Source: Dissophora ornata
Lineage: Eukaryota; Mortierellomycota; Mortierellomycetes; Mortierellales; Mortierellaceae
DNA: 22,439 nt
Reading direction: 5' to 3'
Assembly (NCBI GenBank): GCA_025201705.1
Contig: MU617126.1
Location: 1 to 22,439, forward strand
Shown here: positions 8,306-16,790 of the stretch, in pieces
Position numbering within the stretch: the stretch's first letter is position 1
Layout: each line of letters begins with the position of its first letter
Notes under the pieces: generated by a model
What the model was told of the DNA's origin: nothing
Database searches by the model: none
Seen by the model: the letters and a program-made list of their open reading frames with translations, nothing else
Translations under genes and position numbers: made by a program

Positions 8306-11007
8306 CTAGGCTAAGAAGCCACCTTTCCGGCTACTGTCAGAGTCCAACAGCCCTCTTCCAAAGTTCCGGCTAACTCGTCTACCCACTTTCGTATTAGCCA
8401 AGATCCCTCCCGAGGGGCGCACCTTGGCCGCATTCTTGGCCGAGTTATACAACCACAGACCCCAAAAGGTCAAACAAACTCCTGTCCATTGTGTTGTTCC
8501 CAACGTCTGATGGAAATAGACAATACTTGCTACAATCACCACAATCCGTTTCACCAACGACGCAATCGAATACGTCACCGGTGAAGTCAATGCCAAGACC
8601 GAGAAGGCAAAGATGTTTTGAAAGAAATGAGACACTCCGTTCAAAAACAATAACCAGGCGACTCCCCAGAATCCAGAAGAATGAGCAGCAGCATGATGAT
8701 AGATACCCGACTCATCCGGGAACATCAATCCCATCCCCTCTGCATAAAGCCAAATCGGAATCATACAGATCGCTGCCAAAGTAGAAGAGTAGAACAAAAT
8801 GTTGATCTTGTCGAGTTTTTGTGCATTACTCAATCCAGCCTCCTCCACAGGGTCGTTGTTGTCATCCTCCTCCTTGGCTTCCTTGTTACCAAGACCTCCG
8901 AGCTTTTCTTGTTTGGCTTTGGAACCAAAGAGAATGGTTTTGGTGAAGACGTTCTGGGTGACAAAGACAAGGGTCGAGGCAAGGGCACAGAAGAGTCCGA
9001 CAAGGTTGTTGAATTCGAGTGAGAGACGGCAGGCGAGCATCACACCGGCTGTCAGAGGCACGAGTGACATGTAGACTTCTCTGCTGTATGTTGTTCCGAG
9101 GATGATGCGATAAAACACGACTGTGAACAGTGGGGACAGCGCCTAGAATGAAAAGGACAAAAGGAGAGATATGTGTCAATATCTTTTTTTTTTTTTTTCC
9201 CTCTGAGGCTGGAAACGAGCTATTAGCTTTCGTTTGTCCCCCCAATCAGTCATCCCCTTTCTATGCTTGCTCCCTGTTTTCCGATTGTGTCCTGATCCAT
9301 GTCTGTGAGGAAAAGGTGCGTGCGCTTGTTCCCACCGTCCCCCAACAAGTGCTCCTGTCATTTGTATCCCCGTCTCCTGCAAGTGTTTTCGTCGGCTCTT
9401 TCCTGATTTTGCGTGTTCGTCACTTTTCGTCATCATCCATGAATGGGGGGGGGAACCCCTATCCCCCTATCCTCTATCCCTTATCCTCTATATGTAGCCT
9501 TCCTCTTTACCTTGATCGTGTGTACAACACTCAAAGGAACACGACTAATAGCGACACTCGAAAAGACATGTCCCACGACCTGAAAACCGACCAGCGGTGC
9601 AGTCATTTGTAAGATGCCCATTGTAGGTCTTCGAATGGTTGTCATCCTGAATCCTGATCCAAGGATAAAGCAAAACAGGGACACAAACACAAATTGGATA
9701 AAAGTCAAAGTGACTGGATATCGAAATTGGTTCATGATTTGTTTCCCAATGTTGTTGGTGACCGCGGAGGAAAGATACCACATTAGACATAAGAGGGGTA
9801 ACTTGCTGGCCTTGTATAGCTTTATCACCATCCCGCGTGTTGAGCTTGGATCCACACGTAGTCCAGAGATCGGTGCGGACGAGGAGGAGGAAGACGATCC
9901 GCCATCCATGAGGGGACGACTTGACGGCAAGGAGATCTTGCTTGAGGATACAACTGCCTGTGCAGATTGAACCACTTTACTCAACCCTTGATTCAAAACT
10001 GGGGGTAAAAAAGCCGAGACACCATTCAAGGCCGATCGAGCATTCTTTTTTTGTTGCTCCTTTTCATCATCATGATAATAGAGCTGCTCCTGTTGCTGGA
10101 ATTGTTGTTGGAATTGTTGATCGTTGTACTGCAGAGCTTGCTGCGCTGGCAAACGACCTCCTACTCCTCCTCCTCCTATGTTATAGACGCTTGATCCGTT
10201 GTTATAAGGGCCACTGTTAAAGGCCGAGGTGGCATTGGATGTCATCGACGATGACATGGGAGGACCATACGAGGAGGCAGGGCCTGTCAGGGTCGAGTTC
10301 AAGCCCGGTGATGCTGGACGCAAAGCTGGGTAGGATTGTGGTTGGTACAAATGACTGACCGACAAGGGAGATTTTGCGGTGGGGCCATGGATAGGATTAT
10401 GATTATGATTGGGGTTGGAGGTGGGGGTAGTAGTAGTAGTAGTAAAAGTAGAAGTAGTAGTAGAAGAAGAAGCAAACGTGCTTGGAAAAGTGGAGGTGAA
10501 GGTGGGGCTAGAGGCAGAGGATGAAGAAGGGGTGAGGTGCGAGAGCTGGTGGTGCTGGTACTGGTGCTGGTATTGCTGGTGCTGGTTAAAAGTGCTGATA
10601 GGCTGAGTACCTGGAGAAAGGTTCTCAGGAGGCGATGATGCACCAGAGGAGAAGGAGGTCCTTGGCGTGGGCAATTGTTGCACATGGACCATCAATGGGT
10701 TCTCTATACTTTCGAGGTTATGGCTGTTGCCGTCGTGGGTGGTGGTGGTGGTGGTGGTGTGAAGGTCATTAGTGGTTGACTCGAAAAACGGGATACTGCT
10801 ATCATTGATGCCACCATTGTTGCTGTTGCTGCTGCCGGGAAGGCTCTGTTGAGAAAGAGCTTCAAAGAGAGCATCGGCAGTCTGGATCTGCTCCTGGTGC
10901 TGGTGTGCAGCAGCGGAGGAAGAAGGCTGGGAATGGACCTTGGAGCCGTGATAACCTTGCGGGGGGCGGAGAGGCGGAGCAGTTGCAGTGGTTGCAGCAG
11001 TTGCCAT
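8306..11007 (-). CDS. SLY41: Sly41-like triose-phosphate-translocator-family carrier
   Basis: Member of the drug/metabolite transporter superfamily (TPT branch); yeast Sly41 is an early secretory-pathway protein that suppresses loss of Ypt1. Exons on the minus strand are 9511-11007 and 8306-9142, joined in phase 0 inside the family hallmark VVHTIK-ALSPLFTVV; the intron is 368 nt. The product has 777 residues. The transporter core is about 394-777, with LCLMWYLSSAVTNNIGKQ, QFRYPVTLTFIQF, VGHVFSSVAISRVPLSVVHT, GVSHFFQNIFAFSVLALTSP and SLVKRIVVIVASIVYFHQT; about ten membrane helices are expected. Residues 1-390 are low complexity, rich in Ser, Thr, Gln, Asn, Pro and His (HQQYQHQYQHHQ, FTSTFPSTFASSST), and are absent from the compact family members I know. 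An acidic loop (EEDDNNDPVEE) splits the core. The start MATAATTATAPPL is the first ATG of the long frame. Substrate is not assignable. Confidence 0.88.
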
Positions 11008-11310
11008 TATGATTGAAGCAGGAATAGGCAGAGAAAGGTGTGGAGGGATGGAGGGATGGATGGATGGGGGAGGGAATGAACGGACGGAATGGATCCCTGG
11101 GAGAGAGAGAGAGCTCGTTCTATTTTTATATGCGGTAGTAAACCAAGCAAAGCGGAGTGTCGAAGAAGGAGAAGAGGTGGAGTGGAGAGGAGGGAGTGAA
11201 GGTGAGGGAAAGGAAGAGAGGACAAAGGAAGAGAGGAGAAGGAGAAGGAAGGGAAAAGGAAAAAGGAAGAGGAAGGGAGGGAACCGGAAGGATGGGGAGA
11301 GAAGAGATGA
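11008..11310 (-). promoter_or_regulatory. homopurine/homopyrimidine promoter tract of the Sly41-like gene
   Basis: About 300 bp in which the plus strand is nearly all purine (GGAGAGG, AAGGAAG, GGATGGAG units), so the gene strand is C/T-rich. It includes (GGAT)n near 11041-11066 and (GA)n at 11100-11111. It is interrupted at 11113-11150 by the candidate TATA box. Mirror-like purine tracts of this kind can form triplex (H-DNA) structures; that is inference here. Confidence 0.5.
11123..11130 (-). promoter_or_regulatory. candidate TATA box of the Sly41-like gene
   Basis: TATAAAAA on the minus strand, 116 nt before the ATG at 11007. About 20 nt downstream is CTCTCTCTCTCCCAG, a plausible start-site region. 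Spacing fits a TATA-initiator promoter, but there is no transcript evidence. Confidence 0.4.
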
Positions 11311-11982
11311 TCAGATTCACACCGTTGACACACAGGCACACACTTCACACAGGCACAAACACGAATCGTTAATGATGGGGACTAGCACTGTTTGTGTCTT
11401 GTCCCTCATTGGACCTGAGATAAGCAACCAGAGTGGTGATTGCTGCTCACTCACGGCCTCTTGCTCTTTGTCGAATGCAATTAAAAAATGAGATGTGTGT
11501 CTGTCTGTGTGTCTCCCACTGTGTCCACAGGGTGCACAAGTTTTTAAGCAGGGCTGTCTGTCTCTGGTGCTCTCAACTCAGGCAATGCCATGGAATGGAT
11601 ACCTCTCTCTCTCTCTGCAATGGTACACGAATATGTGTAGAACTTGCCATTGTACCATGGTACTCCACCCACTGTATCCCTCGTGTATAGTGCACACCAG
11701 GGTCCGTCACCGTCATCGACACATCGACACATGGACACATCCTCCAATCCAACGATCCAACGCACATGCACATACCGTCCGGCCAGATCCCAGAGAGTCG
11801 CATTCCCAGGCCGCCTGTCTTGCTCGTGTATGTATCATACACATCATACACATGTTGGGATGAGTGATTATTATTGTGTCTTAGAACTATTGTTGAATTT
11901 GACGCGGTTCCTGATCCCCGTAGTAGTGTAGTGGCTTTTTGAACATTGAAATTCCAACTCAAACTTTATCTCGGCTCCAAAA
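11311..11982. other. divergent spacer, no gene seen
   Basis: Middle and right part of the 975-bp region between the divergent starts at 11007 and 11983. It holds CA/GT-rich low complexity (11320-11350, 11490-11525), (TC)n at 11603-11616, a perfect 12-bp palindrome GTACCATGGTAC at 11652-11663, a three-copy CGACACAT-type tandem near 11715-11740, and CATACACAT repeats near 11830-11850. Open frames are short and unlike any family I know. Confidence 0.5.
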
Positions 11983-13558
11983 ATGGGCGTTTTACCCTCT
12001 TCTCTTCTTGCTTGCTTGCTGCTCTCACCCGGAAGACGAACGGACCGTTCAACGTCGTTTTTTCTAATGGCATTCCACTTTTACTCCAACATCGTGCCTG
12101 CTGACCATGGTGTGCTCTCAGATGCATGTGTCTGCTCAGAGGTATGCATCTCCTCAATTCTAATTCAGTCTACATGTTGATTCATCGCATCGTAACCCTG
12201 TCCTTGGTGTCTCTTGTCTTTTCTCACGAAAACACACACACATAGAGGAACGAGTCGGGTACACAACCCCAATGGGATACATTGACCAATAATCATAATG
12301 CTGTACGACTCTCGATAAATCCACCACCATCACCACCACACAGCAATGACATCCCCGTATCAGATCCAATCGCAGAATGCAACATCAGGGCTCTGATCCA
12401 CGCGTTTGCCCCCAACAACCCTACTATTCTTTTTGCAACTCCAAGTACTGCGATCAACAAACTGGGTGCAATAAGTAGAGGACGTTTGAATGACGAATAC
12501 TTTCAGTTGGAGGGATTGACCATCTTGTCGAGTAGTAGGACGGCGGAGGTGTATTCACAGGGTGAATACGTTGGCACGTTTCGAGGAGAACCAATGTTGA
12601 CGACGATGGGTGCGAATACGAATACGAATATGAATTCGAATTCGATCGATACAGCAAGCAACAGCAGCAGCAGTAGTAGTAGTGTGCCATTGTTCAAGAT
12701 ACAGGTCGGCCAGGAAGCATTACCACAGAAAAGTCGCGCATTGCTCGTCAAGGTAATGAAAAATCCTTTTTCTTGGGTGCGTGCGCGCCACCGTGTTGAT
12801 TTCACTCACTAATGTTCTTTTTTTTTTTGTACGTGGGCGCCTAGTTTTTCATTCCGAAAAAGACTTCCAGGAACCCGACCAATACACCAGACGCGCTTAC
12901 TCTGCATTGGATGGTCGTACACGGATCTTCACTTTCCTCAATATCTTCCTCCTCCTCCTCCGTCGTTGAAACTACAGCCACCAACCCAACAGCTCCAACC
13001 CCACAGCAGCAGCAGCAACTGCCAATGATGCCATTCTCTGCATTCATGCCTGCGATGGCTATGGCAGCCACATCAGGAGCAGGAGCAGGAGTAGCAGCAG
13101 GAGCAGGAGTCTTACCCTCAGGATCTGCGATCGATCTAGAAAAAGTCAGAGAGATGTTGAGTCAAGTCCAACTCGACAATTTACCTCAGGGAGCCAAGGA
13201 TCTGATGAAAGTGATGCAGATGCAGGCAATGATGTCACGGAGCACCGCCCCGAACTCTGTTATTACTGCTACTACTACTTTGGGCGTGCAACCAATATTT
13301 CTTCCGCAGCCTGTGTCAGCCGCCACTGCCACTACCACTACCACAGCTGCTACTGCCACTGCCGCTGTCGAGCCCAAGGTATCGGTGTCGGTATCGGAAC
13401 CTGGATCCATGGCAACGGGATCTTCATCGACTTTTGTGACGAGGACCGAGTTGGTGCAGATGGAAACGAGGATTATGGATATGATTGACCGGCGGTTCCA
13501 GGAGATGGAGGGACGGATCGTCGACAGAATCCTATCCTCCAGTAAAAACGAACGCTGA
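11983..13558 (+). CDS. uncharacterised protein, possibly PAAT/C10orf88-like
   Basis: I read three exons: 11983-12141, 12246-12752 and 12845-13558, all phase 0, giving 459 residues. The frame of exon 2 has no ATG after its upstream TAG at 12243-12245, and that TAG coincides with a good acceptor (CACACATAG). A GAG|GTATGC donor at 12142 joins in frame to an ATG at 11983 in favourable context (AAAATGG). Exon 1 (53 residues) is the least certain part. Exon 2 encodes a compact region with LNDEYFQLEGLTILSSSRTA, EVYSQGEYVGTFRGEP and LFKIQVGQ, suggesting a beta-rich fold. Exon 3 has Ser/Thr/Gln/Ala runs, then LEKVREMLSQVQ and the C-terminal coil ELVQMETRIMDMIDRRFQEM. Layout and length (human PAAT is about 445) recall PAAT, an ATPase linked to mitochondrial ABC transporters, but I see no motif that settles it. 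Confidence 0.65.
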
Positions 13559-13568
13559 AAAGATTATG

Positions 13569-13574
13569 AATAAA
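13569..13574 (+). terminator. poly(A) signal of the PAAT-like gene
   Basis: AATAAA begins 11 nt after the TGA stop. The opposing gene's signal lies 40 bp away on the other strand, so the two transcripts end almost face to face. Confidence 0.55.
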
Positions 13575-13612
13575 ATTCCCATTTTTCTTTGAAAATGATA
13601 GATATTTACAGA

Positions 13613-13618
13613 TTTATT
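13613..13618 (-). terminator. poly(A) signal of the LMBD1-like gene
   Basis: AATAAA on the minus strand (in CAATAAATCTG), about 155 nt after the TGA stop at 13772-13774. CA- and A-rich sequence precedes it. Confidence 0.5.
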
Positions 13619-13771
13619 GACAAAATGCGATACATAAAAAACGTATGTGTGTGTGTTTTTTTTTTTTGCTGGCTTCGTTTCTCAGAACTATGAGTCTTTT
13701 TTTCAAACTCAAGTCACCCGGGCACCCGGTATCGCGCTACCCCTTTTTGTGGGTGTGTGAGTGTGTGTCCA

Positions 13772-16362
13772 TCATGGACTACTATTACTTCCCATAGAGT
13801 TCGCCATCGGTGTCGCTCCCGGTCCCGTCCCCAATCCTGCAGTTTGAATCGATCCATAACTTGCACCCGGGATCAACAACCCTCTCCTTCCAGCTCTTCT
13901 CCTTCCACCATCCGCATTGATGGCTTCAATATCACCCAACAATCTTCTCGATTCCATATCCTCCACATCCTCTGCATCTTCATGAACAGGATCCACTCCA
14001 AAACCATACTTGCACCCTCGAATCAAGTTGAATACCAACGCTACAAGAAATGTCAATAAAAACATCCATTCCGCATAGAAGAATGCAATACCAAGGGCAG
14101 GTGTACCCAAGACAATCTTGACAATGATGGATGAGGTCACTGTGGGGGTACAAAGATCTTCGGGTGCTCCCACGTGGCAAGGGATGATGAGCTCGGGGTA
14201 ATCGGTACAGTCTCTTTCGGTGGCAAGTGTATAATTGCACTATAGTACGACGAGAGAGAGTAACGTTGTTTTGTCAATGCCACACACTCATGCAAACTTC
14301 TTTCCGACCAAAAAAAGCAAAAAGCAACCTTACATATTTCTGGCTTCCAAACATGGAGTAGTCAGGTGCAACAGACATCGTCAACGAGTAACACATGCCC
14401 GCAAGACTAAGCATCAACAACATGGTGGCTGCCAACAATCCCTGAGGTTGAGTAGCCGCTCTACGGAACCTGTACAGAGAGACCCAAAGGAACCGAATAC
14501 CGATCGAGATGATGCCTCTGGTGGTAGCCCAGAACAAGTAAAGGATGACCATGACCATCAAGATGTAATCCACCGGGAAATGCGGTGACAATTCCAAGAA
14601 CAACAAGTTGAGCGGGTTGGGCAACTTTAGGTGCGTAGGAATATATCCACATGGAGCCCCACAGACTTCTTCTGTCAAGTTATCGAGTGTTGTGACAGCA
14701 ATGGACATGATCAACAGGAACGTGAGTATTGTTGCCAAAAGTCCGAAAACAATCTCCAGGGGTCTCACAATACAATGACATCGAGCCATCCAACCATCCC
14801 GAACACTCTGTACCACCCTGGATCGATTATCAAGGACCATTTCTTCTCTCTGTAATTCAGTAATGGCATGCCTATCCCGTTCCGAAACCTGGCGGTTGCT
14901 TCCAAGTTGATAACGACTCATAATGGCGTTCTGTCGTTCTCGGTTAGCAGCCAACTCTGCATGGGTCTTGGTCATTTTCTCGGCTGTTGACTTGGAGCCT
15001 CCAAGAAGATGCATCGGCAACAACGAAAGTCCAGGCGCCTACATAATATTCCAAAATGGATTAGACCTCCAAAATATTTTTTTTTCTGCGTCATTTTTGG
15101 AGGATTAACACAGCAGTAGAACATTTACCGCATAACAGATGAGAACACCCATCCCTAGAAGAGACAACACTCCAGCGACAAATGCAATGGCGCCAGTGCC
15201 GTCTATGTGCAAAAGTAGAATAGGAGGGAGGGGGGGGGTCGTTAAAAGAGGGTTTCATTGGTGCGATTCGACACCCCGATTTTATCCATGTTTGAAGCGC
15301 GGCAATGACGTGCCGATGAAGTAATAGGGAAGGCGAGGAGAGACATGGAGCAACACTGACACCGTAGAGGCTGCAGCGCGATCCCAATGCACCCCGACGG
15401 AGGAGGGAGGGAAAAACGGGACTTTCAACATTGAAAAAAAAAAAAAAATCTGCAAAAAAATGTTTACCTAGATCGGCGAGCATCTTTCGAAGCCATTCCA
15501 GATCCTTGTTCTCATCCCCATTGGGCTTCATAAACAACCCTGTGATCAACAGAATGACGGCTATGAGGATGAAAAACGCCGTATACTTGAACGCCGCCAT
15601 CAATCGCTGTCGTATCGGTTGACCCTCCTCAATCTCTTCATAATAGAAATAGGAGAGCGGGATCCAAAAGAAGCAAAAACTGGCAATCAATCCGTATGCG
15701 ACTGGGATTTTTTTTTTTACACAGCAAATGGTTTTTTTGTGTCCCAGTTTTGTTTGTCCAAGGTTTTCGTTCGTCGTTCAAAGGTGGGACAGACAGAACG
15801 GGAGAGAGGGGAGGAAACACGCAAAAAAAACAAAAACAATGGGGTTAGCAAATCCTTTTTTGGACTTTTGAGAGCTGATCAGTCTTTTAAACCTTGCCAA
15901 AGTGAAGAAAAAAAAAGAGCTGCTGCCTCCAAGGCTCAGTACCATAGTAAATGATTCGGACCACCATCTGCATGTTGGCGATTGCTTCGTCCGTGGCCCA
16001 TTCGCGTCTTAGACCTGTAGAGGGGTCCATGATCCTGGAGACGAGGAAAATATCGACAGGGAAGAGGGCGACGGTGGAGAGACACAGGGTAAGGGCTAGG
16101 ATGGTAATGGCCATGGCAAAGAGCTCACGCTCCGTCCTGTCGGAGTAGTATACTGTGAAGAATATAGAGAAGGCAAGGAGTATCTACCAAGGGAAAGGAG
16201 TGGTATGTACTGTTAGCATAGCTTCTAACGGCGAGGAGGTGGTTATCCATGGGAAGAGAAAGGACCCTGCATAGAAGAACAACGGAGGAATGGGGGGGGT
16301 CTTACGGCGGCCACGATGCCAAAGGCACCCCATGCGCTGACAATGGACAGCAATTCACGCAT
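13772..16362 (-). CDS. LMBRD1: LMBD1-type lysosomal/vacuolar cobalamin transporter
   Basis: LMBR1-family membrane protein; the human protein works with ABCD4 in exporting vitamin B12 from lysosomes. Exons on the minus strand are 16306-16362, 15943-16183, 15468-15701, 15129-15202, 14334-15038 and 13772-14239, giving 592 residues (human about 540). Nine hydrophobic spans are visible, as expected. Family blocks include ALFPVDIFLVSRIMD, CFFWIPLSYFYYEE, APGLSLLPMHLL, VRPLEIVFGLLATILTFLL, NPLNLLFLELSPHFPVDYIL, GIRFLWVSLYRFRR, TQPQGLL, YSMFGSQKY and FFYAEWMFLLTFL. The basic/acidic loop between spans 5 and 6 is predicted helical. The cytosolic tail carries an acidic dileucine signal, ESRRLL (residues 533-538), fitting vacuolar sorting. 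Introns are 90-265 nt. The start MRELLSIVSAWGAF leads straight into span 1 and is the likely initiator. Transport of B12 here is inferred from the family. Confidence 0.93.
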
Positions 16363-16790
16363 TGCTGAAGCGGATATTCAGTAGGAAGTCAGAAGTGGTA
16401 TGGGGGGTGCTTGTGAGTGTGCTTGTGTGTGCTTGTGTGTGTGTGGTTGCTCCTGGAGGATGTCAGGAAAGGGCATGGAGGAGGGTTTGAAAGCATGGAC
16501 GCTGGGTCGCTTCGTTTTTTATGCGGGGACATTTTTTAGCCAGTGCAGCGTGACTGTGGGTCCTCTTCTGACTTCTGCACGACCCACGCGGGAGAAGAAG
16601 AAAAGAGGGGTCCCACAACCCAAGCCGCGCAAAATAAAGTCAACGCGTTTCTTTTGTTTGCATCAACGCTCTCTTGGTTTCGTTTTCAGCCCTGTGACAA
16701 TCCATCCGCTCCAGACAATTGCTCAGCAGACAAGGGGGGCAGAAATCATCAGGGCAGCAGCAACCACCACAACATTAAAGAGCAACCGAG
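16363..16790. promoter_or_regulatory. divergent promoter between LMBD1-like and SMC4 genes
   Basis: 428 bp shared by two genes reading away from each other. The LMBD1 side has GT-rich repeats (16405-16445). The SMC4 side has GC-rich boxes: CACGCGGGA near 16587-16595, CCGCGCAAAA near 16625-16634 and AACGCGTT at 16642-16649. CAGCAGCAACCACCACAAC sits near the SMC4 leader. No open frame here looks like a gene. Confidence 0.55.
16643..16648. promoter_or_regulatory. ACGCGT (MCB-type) box before SMC4
   Basis: Perfect, palindromic ACGCGT within AACGCGTT, 142 bp before the SMC4 ATG. In ascomycetes this is the MBF site for G1/S genes. Two E2F-like GC boxes lie within 60 bp upstream. Function here is inference. 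Confidence 0.45.

Noticed and set aside
11652..11663. Perfect palindrome GTACCATGGTAC as an operator
   Set aside because: One 12-bp palindrome in a low-complexity spacer is weak evidence. No second copy or regulator ties to it.
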